Shown here in pieces: positions 49,059 through 61,188 of a DNA stretch of 64,000 nt. This DNA is from Hyalella azteca (lineage: Eukaryota > Arthropoda > Malacostraca > Amphipoda > Hyalellidae), in NCBI RefSeq assembly GCF_000764305.2, contig NW_025940781.1, positions 175,588 to 239,587 on the forward strand, written 5' to 3'. The notes below the pieces were generated by a model that had not been told where the DNA came from, searched no databases, and worked only from the letters and a program-made list of their open reading frames with translations. The first letter of the stretch is position 1, and each line of letters starts with the position of its first letter. The translations under genes and the position numbers were made by a program.

Positions 49059-49385
49059 CGTCTACAAGGAGGAGGAGAGGAAGGGAAGATGAGGAGAGAG
49101 GAGGATAAGGAGGAAGAGAGGAAGGGAAGATGAGGAGAGAGAAAAAGACAAGGAGGAGGAGAGGAAGGGAAGGTGAGGAGAGAGAAAAAGACAAGGAGGA
49201 GGAGAGGAAGGGAAGATGAGGAGAGAGAAAAAGACAAGGAGGAAGAGAGGAAGGGAAGATGAGGAGAGAGAAAAAGACAAGGAGGAGGAGAGGAAGGGAA
49301 GATGAAGAGAGAGAAAAAGACACGGAGGAAGAGAGGAAAGGAAGATAAAGAGAGAGAAGAGGACAAGGAGGAGAGGAAGAGTGGT
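49059..49385. repeat. Purine-rich minisatellite, 43-bp unit, about 7.5 copies
   Basis: Units of GAGGAAGGGAAGATGAGGAG followed by AGAGAAAAAGACAAGGAGGA. The plus strand is almost pure purine for over 300 bases. Because 43 is not a multiple of three and the complement has no stops, all three minus frames are open with Ser/Leu/Phe/Pro-rich text; none is a gene. Confidence 0.95.
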
Positions 49386-52300
49386 CAATGGAGGAAGCGA
49401 CTGGAACGACGAGCGAGGAATAAAAAATAATCATTGCAAATACAATAAATTTAACAACGATTTAAATATCAGTATAAACGTTACATCTAACAACAAAAAA
49501 GTACGTAATGCAAGTGATAAACTAAAAATAAAATGAACCTTTCATGTGAGGTATTAAATGTGTTAAAAGCCACCAAAAAAGTAAGGTATATAACCGTATA
49601 TTATAATATAGCTTTATTTTTGTCAAAGAATAGGCCGAGTTTGGCCTACCGCTTATGCTTGTAATGTTCTTGACTTGTCTCTTCGGGATCTGAAAGCTGG
49701 TCTCGTGTGGCCATACAATTAATGGTACTAAAATGAGCAAAAATAGAGAGCATAGTTGATGTCTTTTAAATTCTCTACACACATACTGAAACTTCAAGCC
49801 ATAGACATTATCAATGCGCTACAAACTGGCAATTTCTTAGCATTGATCAAGGCTTTGGAGGCAGCTCAGCGGGCCAGAATTTGCAAGGCGCCATCTTAAA
49901 GATTAACGGGCATGCTAAGCGAAATCACTGATTCTATTGAACAACTTCCAATGATTTAGAGATACGAATAAGTTCCAATAGTTATTTATCACATGAATTT
50001 TAAAAATAAAATAATTTATTTCTGAAATAATCAGTCTGACATTCGAGACTAACCGACATTCGCTGCGAAACAGTAATGACTTGCAGTAAGACCACTAGGC
50101 ATCAAACAGCACAATTTCCAAAAAAAGCTTTACACGAGTTACATAATTAAACATATTATTGATTCTTAACAAGCTTGTTTGACGTAGTTGATGTTTAAAC
50201 GTGTTTAAGCACCAATGCAATTTTTGTAAACAACAACGACCAATCACAACTGGCCACGACGATAGTTTGCCCCATAAGTGAAGAAACGTTTTCTGTGTTG
50301 CAGGTCAGACTTTGAAGGCAAACCATTTTAATTACCGGGACCATAACAAATATCCAAGTTTTGGTTCCATTACTTCCATATATTTCTTAACATGGCTCCG
50401 AATCTTATGTGGCAACGGTGAGAAGACTACAATAAATTAGGCTTTAAATACGGCACCTGTTTATTTAATAATGCTAAAAAATGTACCCAGGAACTGCTAT
50501 ACGTTATTCAAATACGGGATACAGCATCATTAAAAATTGGAATCTACCACAATCTGCAATTCTCCTGTAGAGTGTAGCCCAGTATGGAGCTCAGAGCAGT
50601 GCAAAAATGGTTCAACTTTTATAATCGTTGCCACCAACGCTGCAAAGCTAAAACTTATACGGAAAGTGCATGTAGAACACTTAATTCTCCAATACCTTTT
50701 GTATCCGAAGCAAGCTTGTCATGTACGATTTATCTCTAGTTGATTTAGTAAGCTTATTGAGCTTAAGTTTGGCGCTGGCCCTCAAGAGAAGGAAATATCT
50801 TAAACGGTTACGTATGTTCGTCTGTGAAAAACTTGAATACATGATTTTACAAAAAATTTGAACGAAAAATCGTGCATTCAAATCCTTCGCAAACGAAAAT
50901 GAAACAGTGCATTTAATGTTCCGTAGTTAGCCTTCGTAAGCATTGGGGATCGTAAAAAAAATTCCTCGGGGCCAATCACACGCTGTCATCGTGCTTCATG
51001 GAAATTGAAATACATCATTACATGAAACTAGCTCCATAAATTAAATTGATTTTCTTATCACCTGAAGCAATTTAACTGAGACCATATTTTACGAGCTGTG
51101 ACGTATTTCTAATACACATAGTTAGAAGCATTGGGTGATATAATCAACCCAGTCGAAAGTTTCAATTTGATCTGCGTGTAAATTCCTGAAGAGTTTAAGC
51201 CTTTTGTGTAGGCATAATGCAGGCTTTCCCACGCTCCATCACACGGCTTGGCCTCCCTCGAGGCACATTATTGCATCAGTCAGACCCGGCCTGTAGTCCG
51301 TCTCTGAGCAGAGCCAAAGGTTGTGCTCGCCTTAACACAAGTAAAAAGCTTAAAATGACTCCCAAAAGCTGCCTCTAAAGCGAGTAATAACGAGACTGTC
51401 AGGAGATCCCAGAATCTATCTTAATTAGGAGAACTTTTAGTAAAATTTACAGGCGGATAAATGCTGTATGGGGTTGCACCGTAGTTAGCACGTCGGCCTC
51501 AAACTCTGTCCGTTTTCAGCCGATCAGTACGAAAATTTATTGATTTTTCTAACAAAAATTGCACAACTAAACCGATGAAAAGACCTGATCCAGTCCCAAT
51601 GAAAAATAATTTGGGTCATGCACATTATTTAAGTCTAAAAAGTGCTGGTACGGGTTTGGGAAGCGCTGTCGTGCCGAGTTTCATTTACAAATCAAATGAA
51701 CAAGCGTTATAAAAATCTTGTAAATGAAGCGTAACAGGAAGAAGAGTTGCTGGATGATACATATCTGGATCACATGTTTTATTATGACTGGCCTGATATT
51801 TCAGTGATTTATTCATATGAGCTATCAATGAACAAAACTGTAATTTCCAAACAGTCCATTCAATGAACAAGAAATATCAGATAATATGCAGCGTGCAGGT
51901 GTACTGGGATAATTACTCGCAGCGGTCTGGAGAGAGCTTCTCGGTCAGCAAGGTCACATATATCGAATAAATAAATAAATTTTATACAATGATTCAATGA
52001 ATAAATAAAGTACTATGAAATAAAGTCAACGATAATGATCACATTTTTGAACCACAATTAAAGAAAATAATAATAAAGTTTCTTTCTAAACAGTCTTTAT
52101 GGTCTTAAAGTGATCAAAGAGTTATTTCATGAAGTGATCAAACACAGGTACAGCATACATGTGATATGTACTACAGCCAAACCAGTGACACGATAATATA
52201 GATCTTCTCTAGCTTTCATCTATTGTTTCCAGCAATAACTTGAAATTCGGTAGCAAACAATTATTATTCCTCTCGTACTTCTCATGCAGAGCGCCGTGCG

Positions 52301-52835
52301 AACTGCCGTTTTGCCGTGTGGTCGTAACATAAACAATGTATTGAAACGCAAGCATCTGGTCTGAAATGACTTGACAGTAAAATAATAATTATTATATTTT
52401 CGCCATTTCTCTGTTATATTATTTTGCTATAGGTTTCGAAATTCTAATATGTCGTCTGTTCCTGAATGCCGGTCTCATGTTCGGCTTCGAAGTTGACTCA
52501 AATTGAAAGCATAATTACCGAGGCACCGTAAGCACAATTTAAACGAACCTTGCACGAAAAACTAGTGATACATCATTGGCTAATAAAACGCGTGAATGCT
52601 ACGCCAAGGAACAGCATAAAATTTAATATGATCGCCCATCAGCCAGGAAAGAATTGGGCGAGGACACCGAGAGAAGCAGACGTCAGAATCGAGCTTTCAT
52701 ATCTAAAAGATAAACTATACTCGAAAACGACGCATTTCACAGCGGCTGCCGTGATATTTTGTATGACAATGTAAAGTTTACACCGATTGAGTAGGGCATT
52801 GTATGGCGACCAACCACATCAGCATTGTGTGTCTT
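49386..52835. other. Probable intron, no supported feature
   Basis: AT-rich with short chance frames. CCGTAGTTAGCACGTCGG at about 51479-51496 faintly resembles a tRNA D arm but has no partner. Confidence 0.4.
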
Positions 52836-52837
52836 TC

Positions 52838-52945
52838 TCGGTTGTTGCATGGTATGGGTCGATTTTGTATGGGTTTTGTGTGGGTGTTGTGTGGGCGTGT
52901 GGGTGTTGTGTGAGTGTATGGGAGTTTTGTGTTGGGGGTCATGTG
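52838..52945. repeat. GT-rich simple repeat
   Basis: Variants of TGTGGGTGTTGTG for about 100 bases, pyrimidine-poor on the plus strand. It creates open frames on both strands without other support. Confidence 0.8.
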
Positions 52946-53081
52946 GATGTATTTTCCAGCGCCGGGACAAGGTAGGACATATTCGTGTGCCGTGGAAGGC
53001 ACAATTAGACGGTATCAGATTCATGATGTAAGTACTGGCTTGAGCGAGGAAGACAAAAATTACGTTAAAAAGTTTGTTTAC

Positions 53082-53206
53082 CTGTGGACTTGATGCTCAC
53101 GATCTTTGTAAAACATGAGACAAGTTGAGGAGGCACACGGTGCGAGTTTGGAGATCAACATAGCAATACTGATTGCAACGATTTCGTAGTCTCGCTTGAC
53201 GGCTGG
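53082..53206 (-). CDS. Internal exon (125 bp), helical hydrophobic segment
   Basis: The donor CCACAG|GTAAAC closes a long open minus-strand frame. Starting after AATTCCTCAAG the exon has 41 codons plus two bases (phase 0 in, phase 2 out). The peptide begins PAVKRDYEIVAISIAMLISK and continues LAPCASSTCLMFYKDREHQV, which looks like a genuine folded helical segment with Cys residues and a charged end. The frame is open seven more codons upstream (to 53227, after ATTAAATAG), so a longer start with another phase is possible. The chosen start matches the phase of the exon at 53588-53627. Confidence 0.55.
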
Positions 53207-53587
53207 CTTGAGGAATTGGTCAAATTTCGCTATTTAATTCCAGTCTATGATACACAATGGCAGTCGTAATTAATGAGGCAGAGGTAAAACTGAAAAACCA
53301 CTAACTGTTTTGGCATTAACATGTGTCGGAGCTAATTTGCGATAAATTCGGTAGCAGCACAGAATCATCAAACAATAACGTATACGACTTATTTAGGATT
53401 GTTCGAAAACAAATTAAAAGAAGCCAAATTAATTGAAAAATTTCGTCATATTTTCAATGCATTTTATTCAAATATTTTGTTCTTCATCATACAACTGATG
53501 TGAAATTGTTTAAATTGTGAACCTACACATGTACAATACTATTCCGTTTTTAGCCCATTGCTCAACTCACTTTTCTTATTAACATAC

Positions 53588-53627
53588 CTGGAGCAGGTCA
53601 AGGAAGGTGCCACGTCTGTCGTTCATC
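53588..53627 (-). CDS. Short exon (40 bp) with two alternative acceptors
   Basis: A pyrimidine tract, TTTTTTCTTGCAG, precedes GTATGTAG and then the exon; the donor is CTCCAG|GTATGT. Using the second AG, the exon is one base plus 13 codons (MNDRRGTFLDLLQ), phase 2 in and 0 out. Its first base G completes TG left by the exon at 55073-55161, giving Trp. Using the first AG makes a 48-bp exon that is open only in phase 0 (starting VCRM); with the upstream exon's phase 2 it would hit TGA within four codons. Confidence 0.48.
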
Positions 53628-53635
53628 CTACATAC

Positions 53636-55072
53636 CTGCAAGAAAAAATATCTTTAACATACGTTCATCGAACATAATATTTATACATATATTCCCTAAA
53701 AGTTAATCAAGTGAAGCCTACTAACATACGTCGAATCAGTCAGCCCTCAAGTGTAACTACTAAAAAATCATTGCTTGACTGTGAAAGTTTTAATATAAAA
53801 AGAAAAGGGAAGTTTCAGCTATATTCATCAGTGTCATCTCTTCCATATCCGACATTTCTCGCCATGCGATACGTCGCAAAACTTAGTTGAATGACAAAAG
53901 TTAATTAATGTTCATTAATTACCGCAGTATTTCTTCAATCAATGGCAAAAATGCCTTAAAAATAGTGAAGGGCCAAATTAATATGAATTGAAGTAATGTA
54001 TTCCGTCTATTAAGTCGCAACAGCGCCAAGGATCTTGACAAATAATCTTTCCATGCCCATCTAACTGCAGAGCGCGGGAGCAGCTTCACGCAGTCATTAG
54101 CCCGGCCGGCGCGTCTAAGCATATAAAGCTATTACACGCGTCCCTTCATTGTATCCAGTTTCATCCCACCCTCGGTTACGTTGATAGTTTTCCCTTGACG
54201 TGAAACCACAGACGGCCGACTTTGGATGTTACGGAGGCCGTATATAATGTCTACGATTTTAAATGGAAAAGTTGCCGCGCGGATGTAGTGTGTTCAAGGA
54301 AAGCGTTCCTAACACTCGTTGTTGACGCCATAATTGCATATCAAAGTGACGGCCGCAGAGTTTTTACAAGACATATCCTTCCTGCCACGCTTTTTACCCG
54401 CTTCCCTGCGGAAGATTTTTTCACGTGTATGGTTTTAATTCTCGCCAGCTCCTGCCACCGCCTTTGTGTTTGTTCAGTGAAAATTTCCGATTGTTGATCG
54501 ACTCGATCATGTCAAAGATCACGCGATCGTTCGATTGTGATGCCCGGTCATCATGACGCATCCTAAACAGCGTTCATCATTTTAAGGCATCACCATGAGC
54601 GCATTTCTGTAGAGTAAATTGATAATTATCGATTAGTTACGCCGTGGTACGCATGCCATGTTGTCGTATAACGCATGCCATGTTGTGCAATACAGTGCCG
54701 TATCTCTGTCACTCAATTGTAATGAGGCAAATGATACATGTTCTTCCTCAGGATGAAAGTTATTAGATTTTTTTATCATTTGCCGGAAATTATACATATT
54801 GATTTTCAGCTGCGTGACCTGATCAGTATTTGACATATGGCATATCCAGAGTGTTTAAAAATTGTTAGTTCTCATCTTCTCGACTCAGAAATAAAAAAAA
54901 TAGTACGGAAGGAGGCATAAAGTTATAATATCACGTCGGGTCACGCTTCAAATGATTATTAATACTATTACAGTTGGACAAATATTCGTTCCCAAATAAT
55001 TATGATTGTCCGAGCTCAAATTAGAAATGTACTAGATAGCTACACCTTCGTTTGGATTGCACGTAAACTCAC
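53636..55072. other. Intron in the model
   Basis: It contains a plus-strand frame at 54222-54497 with no known motif and a TATAAA-like string near 54123. I see no reason to call a gene here. Confidence 0.4.
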
Positions 55073-55161
55073 CAAGATAATTTCGAAGCAAAATTTATGA
55101 TGTAATGTGCGCTATACATTTCTATCATTTTTCTACGCGTATTTACAACTAAGTACCGTAC
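55073..55161 (-). CDS. Internal exon (89 bp), helical segment
   Basis: Acceptor TTCATAACAACAG and donor TCTTG|GTGAGT bound 29 open codons plus two bases on the minus strand (phase 0 in, phase 2 out). The peptide starts VRYLVVNTRRKMIEMYSAHY and ends INFASKLS, a plausible amphipathic helix pair. Entry phase matches the exit of 59930-60125 and exit phase matches 53588-53627. A TAA lies directly before the acceptor, so the frame does not continue upstream. Confidence 0.52.
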
Positions 55162-55534
55162 CTGTTGTTATGAATACAGCTTTAGCATATTTAGCACATT
55201 TTTTAGGAAATTTTTGATGCGTATATGATTTTTCATAATATATAATTAGTGGAAAAATATTCTCTATATATTCTGAAGGGATGAGAATGATTAGCGAGCA
55301 TGCACTCGTTCATGCCACTCATCGCTTTCGAATGCTCACTTGGCTCCCCTGTTGAATTTCTTACGTTGTTCCTTCCGGTTTTGGATGCATGGCATCCTGA
55401 GTAGCTTTTTAGGTCTAATTGCCTCAGCATTTAGCGTCATCTTTGTGCTGGCTTCGGAAAATAGACTTTTTTGAGCCTCTTCCTACCACTGAACGCGATC
55501 TATCAACCGAATAATGAAGGGTTGCACTGAACGC

Positions 55535-55716
55535 TGCGAGACACAGCGCGGTCTCGTGGTGCATGACAGCGGGTGTCTCGTGGTGCATGTGTGCGAGACA
55601 CAGCGGGTGTCTCGTGGTGCATGTGTGCGAGACACAGCGGGTGTCTCGTGGTGCATGTGTGAGAGACACAGCGGGTGTCTCGTGGCGCATGTGTGAGAGA
55701 CACAGCGGGTGTCTCG
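55535..55716. repeat. Minisatellite, unit about 33-34 bp, hairpin-forming
   Basis: About five units of GTGTCTCGTGGTGCATGTGT then GCGAGACACAGCGG. GTGTCTCG and CGAGACAC inside each unit are perfect inverse repeats. Frames are open on both strands because the unit lacks stops. Confidence 0.94.
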
Positions 55717-57874
55717 CGAGCCCATCACTCGATGTTTGAATTTACCAAAATTTATTAAATGGGCAAATAATTTCTAAAGAAATGCGTTACACCGTAACAC
55801 TACTCTTAATAGTAACCATAGCCATATGGAGTGTTCAAACACAGGAGTAAGACCAATCATTTGAATTGTATTTTGTGCGAAGTTTAAAGCTTACAAATGA
55901 AGATGGTGCGGTCACATCAAAGGCGAAGCTGTCATTACCGACAGCCCAGCGATGACCGATTGATCACGATAACATCGTCATTGATTGTTATCGACAATAT
56001 TTATGCTCCGAAACCCAGCCTCGCGTCTATTCCATCACAAAAGTTTCCTGGAGCTACTGATAGTCATCACATTTTGCAGGAAAACCAAGAAGATGATGCT
56101 TTAAAAAAAAGTTGAATCGGCGGTCTTCGGTGCCGTTCACAGCTGACAAAAGACTAATTTGTAAGAGCGCGGTGAACCAATGAGGTACTTAGCATGGTAC
56201 TTAGAGGTACTACGAGGTACTTAGCACCTCTAAAGTATAGGTCATTTGACAGATAAAATCCGAATGACTGGAGGCAGCGGATGCATTCAAGATTGTGCAG
56301 TGAAAGTCATAAGCGTGAGGCTATATAATTTAGGCTGAGAACATCACTGTCTTCACCCAGACATTAGTGTCACAATTTTGGTAGGAATAGCATAATGCCA
56401 TGAAACATCCATCACTGAATGATATCACAATCTCGGTAGGAATAACATAATGACAAGTGAACGAATTAGTCCAACCTGGCCTCGGCAGGTCAGAGCGATG
56501 CGGCTCCCATATGCTGCGCTTTATTATATACTTCAAGTCGTTGATTTTCGCACTACGCCATTATTCCGGAGTGATATCATGTCAAAATAATCGATTGAAG
56601 CAAAAGAATATTATTATCTAACCGCCAAAATGGCATTCATGATGATACACATTCAGAAACACATTAAATTCTCTTTTCCAATCATGTGAGTATTTGTAAG
56701 TGCTTAACCAAACTGTCAAAAAACACATACTTGGAGGTACATATAAGAACTATCCAGCGACTGCACACACTTATTTAAAATAAACTTATTCTAGGACACC
56801 TACGTTAAGTCTCTCGAAGTCTTCTAAGATTTAGGAACGCCGCGGGAACAAGAACTGGGCCGAGTTTTGTGTTTGTTTTTGGGGGTTTTATTTTAATTTT
56901 TATTAGCAGTTCGTGTATTTTAGCTGCGTTGGCCGATGTCCAGCTGGGGCGCCGGAGGGGCGGACGCGTGGCGGTCGATGGACATTTTTCGTCGCCTATT
57001 TCCAGGCAAATAATTGTGAAATAGGTGAATTATTTGTATGTTTTCCTCGTTTGGTAATGCACACCTATTATGATTATACTTGTGGTATGATTAATAGTAG
57101 TCATCGTCTTGGGTTAAATTATTAATTGACATTAACGAATAGTTCATTCCGCTCGCAACTGATTTTAATCTCAGGTTTAACGCCGTGAGGTTTACATATG
57201 ATAACATTCAACGGTCACATTATGTGCCATTTTGAATGTCCCAATAAAACTACTATCCCAGCTGTGGCATGAATATGATACTGCTTCTATACATTTTTAC
57301 AACACTTCTCTTTAACTTAACTTCTTGTTGTTTATCTGCTAAAAATTTTATAATCAATATTTAACACACTTCTACTTGTCCAATCGATCTGAAATTTTGC
57401 ACACTTGCGTAAATGCGGAGACAATGCTTGAATCAATTGACAGAAGAAATAATTTTTAAAATACAAAAAAATTTGTATGAATTATTAAAAAATTTTTGAT
57501 AAATATTTTTTTTATGAAATATTAAAAAATTTTTGATAAATATTTTTTTTTAATAATTGAAAATAAAATAATAAATTCATTGTACATGTTTGTGAATTAA
57601 TCTGTCAACATTGGAAACACTGGAAAGTAATTTATATGGTAGTTTTCAAACGCATAGTATTTAGACCTAACTCATTCTCAACGATAACATATGCCTTTTT
57701 TCTGTTTGATGAAAAATGGAAAGGCAGAAAATAGGAAGTTAAAAATCATCATTGCCCATAAAAAGAAGTTGATGATAGACACAATCTTCCTGTCCGACGC
57801 GCGTGAAAAAATATATGGTAATTCGTGAGCTAAACTCTTCCAGCCCGTGCCATAATTACCATAATAATAACCAT
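55717..57874. other. No supported gene; small duplications
   Basis: A 28-base motif (TCACAATTTTGGTAGGAATA type) is repeated at 56370 and 56425. GAGGTACTTAG variants cluster at 56180-56230. ATTAAAAAATTTTTGATAAA is duplicated at about 57485 and 57525. No gene is supported. Confidence 0.4.
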
Positions 57875-58058
57875 ACTCATGTGAGCTGTGCAGTATATGG
57901 GTCCACGTGACTCATGTGAGCTGTGCAGTATATGGGTCCACGTGACTCATGTGAGCTTTGGAGTATATGGGTCCACGTGACTCATGTGAGCTGTGCAGTA
58001 TATGGGTCCACGTGACTCATGTGAGCAGTGCAGTACGTATATGGGTGGGTACACGTAC
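57875..58058. repeat. Minisatellite, 35-bp unit, about five copies
   Basis: Units start at 57875, 57910, 57945, 57980 and 58015, reading ACTCATGTGAGCTGTGCAGT then ATATGGGTCCACGTG. Each junction creates CACGTG overlapping TGACTCA (first at 57904-57914). Confidence 0.95.
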
Positions 58059-58330
58059 TGCGAGAGTTATTGGCTATTGTACAAAATTTTCTCGGATAAA
58101 ACATGAAAAACGACAGCGGAAGTAAACTGTGCAGCGACAGTCGCTTGTTTACCGCGCAAGGAAGGATGCAGCGACAGTCACTTGTTTAATTGTAATACCA
58201 GAGTTCAATGCAAGTTATCAAATGATGATAACGAAGAAAAAATATGAAGATACTTTTTACATAGCTGTGAAAAAGTAACTAAAAAGTTTGATAATGGTTA
58301 GGTAATAATGTGAATATGGTTTAAAATATC

Positions 58331-58412
58331 AGACTAGATCAATATAAAAGGTGTAAAAAAAAAAGAATGAAGAAATACCAGACTAGATCAATATAAATGG
58401 AGTAAAAAAGAT
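58331..58412. repeat. Imperfect tandem duplication, about 50-bp unit
   Basis: CAGACTAGATCAATATAAA with a following GTAAAAAA occurs twice. A similar small repeat (GCAGCGACAGTC then CTTGTTTA) lies just before, at 58131-58188. Confidence 0.8.
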
Positions 58413-59929
58413 ATTAATCCGAAAAGTCCAATAAAACTGTGGAAGGGAAAGGCCTCGCAGGAACGAGTATCCTGATAACTGCTGACCCGGTGACGTGGTA
58501 GGATCGATGTGACCATTACAACGATCAAGGTGAATATGCATGAGATTATCCATGTGATCAATCAGGCAATAATCAGAGGTTCATCATTTGTTACGCGCTC
58601 GCCCGTCGCTCATATCGTTGCCTCCATTAAAACCAACCTAAGATGACGAGCTTATAAATTAAAAGTAATAAAAGAAGACCAGCCTCGGGGTAGGTGGCAG
58701 ATGGCGTTGGTTGCTGCTTCTGAGGCTCTCATATACAGCGGTAAAAATCTGAACATATATTCCAAATATTGATCTGTTTGAATATGATGCAAATAGAGAT
58801 AAATATTGCATATACGTTTGATAGGATTAATTAAATTGATTAAAATTAAGTTAATTGGAGTCATTTTACATTTTGAAATTTAACAAAGAAACGAAACGTT
58901 TGACGGCAAAGTATGATAGGAGCATAAGCTATATGGAACGAGCATAAGCAATATAAAATTTATGACACGAAATAAAGCATGCCTAATAATTTGAAACTTT
59001 TGTCCCTTAGCTTTTTTTTACTTTTTATTGATGCCATATCTCCAGGATATAGCGCACTGAATAAATTCCGATAAAGCATGGTGTGCGTTACTTAAATCCT
59101 TTTGTGCTAACATCGAAAAATTAGGAGGCTTTAAAAAAAAAGAATGCTTTCCAAAAGGCTGACCTGCCCTGTTTTGGGGACCGGCTTAACAAATTTTCAT
59201 CAATAATCTTGCAATGACGGGACTGAATGAAAAGATTGAATTAATACAAAAATTCAGAGTTTATCTTGCACTAGTAGAACATTACAACTAATTTTCTGTC
59301 ATCACGGTAGAGAAAGCGAAACAAATTACTGTTCATATAAAATTAATTTTAAAAAGTAATACTCGTAAATATATTAGGAGTTTAAGTCGTCATATGGTCA
59401 AAAATCTAGCAGGAAATTACAAAATTTTGACTGCAGATTTATTTTCCATTTCCCGAACCAACAGAAGCATGAGGTATAAAGATGTAAAAAAAATTCCGCT
59501 GAGAATGAAATGCCGTTAGCATCCGTCTTATTTTTAGGAAGCATGCAGCAAGGAAGTAGATAATGCTACATCCACCAAATCGTGCTAATAATAATAAAAA
59601 ATTCATAAGACATACCTATTCAAATTAATAATTTACAATTTCAAATAAATATTATAATATTTCTATTCTTATCGACTTTTCCTTGTTGCTCGCGCATGAA
59701 CAATAGCCGCTCAGTAGCGGCTCAGCAACTCTACGTAGCGGCTCAGCAACTAGCGAGCAACTCTACGGGCTACGGCGGCCACATTTCAGAGACACCCGCT
59801 AGCCTGGCTGTGATGTCTCGTGTATGTTTAACAAGATGTCAAATTGGTAACATTCAAACAATCTAAAAATTAAATCACAAAGCTTACACACAAAATTAAC
59901 AGATTGATAAACATGCAATTATTAGTTAC
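58413..59929. other. Intron in the model; small repeat at 59705-59765
   Basis: CGTAGCGGCTCAGCAACT variants occur about three times at 59705-59765. Otherwise AT-rich DNA without supported features. Confidence 0.4.
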
Positions 59930-60125
59930 CTGCGACTGCGTTATAAATAGATAGAGGAAACTTCTAAATTTAAATTCAGTGTAGATCTGATACATTTTCA
60001 TAACCGGATTCAGTGCTCGGATAATTGCGAACAAAACTCGAGAAAATATCAGAAAATTGCGATTTACCACAAGAAGATATACATGGAAACGCTTTATTAG
60101 TAGCTTCAATGCTTCACCAATGAAG
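59930..60125 (-). CDS. Internal exon (196 bp), long hydrophobic helical segment
   Basis: The acceptor TTTCTAACTCAG and donor CAGTCGCAG|GTAACT bound 196 open bases on the minus strand: one base of a split codon, then 65 codons, phase 2 in and 0 out. The peptide starts FIGEALKLLIKRFHVYLLVV, contains FSRVLFAIIRALNPVMKMYQ, and ends FLYLFITQSQ. It is rich in Phe, Ile, Leu and basic residues, as in helical-repeat proteins or possibly a membrane-associated part. AT bias also favours such residues, so composition alone is weak evidence; the two good splice sites and phase match to 55073-55161 carry the call. Confidence 0.55.
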
Positions 60126-61188
60126 CTGAGTTAGAAACGGAGCGTCAACTAGAGTTTCAAACTGCGGTGGCTGCCGTCGATTCTGAAATATTTTTTTAGC
60201 GCGGCTTCTTAGGTCTGCTTGGGTTGCCGCCCCCCCCTCCCTCTTCCTTGGGTGCTATAAGAAGCGTCTTTGGGCGGGAGTCATCTGCTTTAATATTATA
60301 ACGTTGCTCTAAACTTAAATAGATTTTATCTTGACTTATCTACCTTCATGATATCAACAACAAAGTCCAATCTAAACATGCGCCCACACGACTGACCACG
60401 CATTCTTGTTGTTACGTTGTCGAAGAATGTTTTAAAAAATTATATGATATATGCTATTGAATTTAGAAATATATATTTTTTTTGGTCCGGAACAGAAGGA
60501 CCGCGGAAGCTTGTCGGGACAGCCAGTAGTCGCTGGAGGACGCAAGGGGTAGGATGTTGGACGCTCCCTAGAAAAAATCCTACCGGCGCTGCAATCGATT
60601 TTGTAGCCAATAATGAAAAAACTGCGCCAACTGAAAAAACTGCTCGGCGCCATGTATTGCATTGCAGCCTTAAACCATTTTATTTTGATATTGAGTTAAT
60701 ATTCTTGCTAAATTGACATAATATTGGGAGAGCACCACAAGGCAGCGCCCGATAACGACCCCCTAAACTACTCGCATTCACGCTTCATAAGATTTAGTAG
60801 ATTTTGTTCATGCATACGAAATTACCTAATTTACTTACCTAATTTACTAATCTGTACACAAATGTATTAAGACGCTGCTATATGCCAACAATGCCAAAAT
60901 AAATGCAAATATTTTTTTTTGTAGTGAGGGCGATAAAACGTCTCTAACCGATGATAAAGGCAAGGCTAGTGTTCACATCATTTCAGAACAACGCTTTAAA
61001 CATTACACAACATCTCACATTATTTTACATGCCTCACATTATATTTGCATGTTTACATGACGGCTAACATATTATGGGATGTATGAGAAATTCGTTACGA
61101 ACATGTAACACGACATTTCCCTCGGTTCGATTATACGACTCCATTTAAATTTAGATGACATTGAATGGTATAACTTATGTATACTTAC
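60126..61188. other. No supported gene; GC-rich island at 60480-60600
   Basis: A strong acceptor (GATTTTTTCTAG, minus strand, about 60570) opens onto DNA open in all three frames, with no donor found. Several overlapping TTACCTAA copies lie at 60826-60850. Confidence 0.3.

Noticed and set aside
49001..49434. Three overlapping Ser/Leu/Pro-rich minus frames
   Set aside because: They are readings of the purine-rich 43-bp array, in which no stop can occur.
54120..54230. TATAAA-like string upstream of a 91-codon frame
   Set aside because: The frame has no protein-like features and the string is common in AT-rich DNA.
55424..55728. Repetitive HETPAV-type minus frames
   Set aside because: Readings of the hairpin array; all frames are open because the unit has no stop.
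60480..60600. GC-rich island with a strong acceptor near 60570
   Set aside because: All three frames are open and no donor was found, so no exon can be defined.
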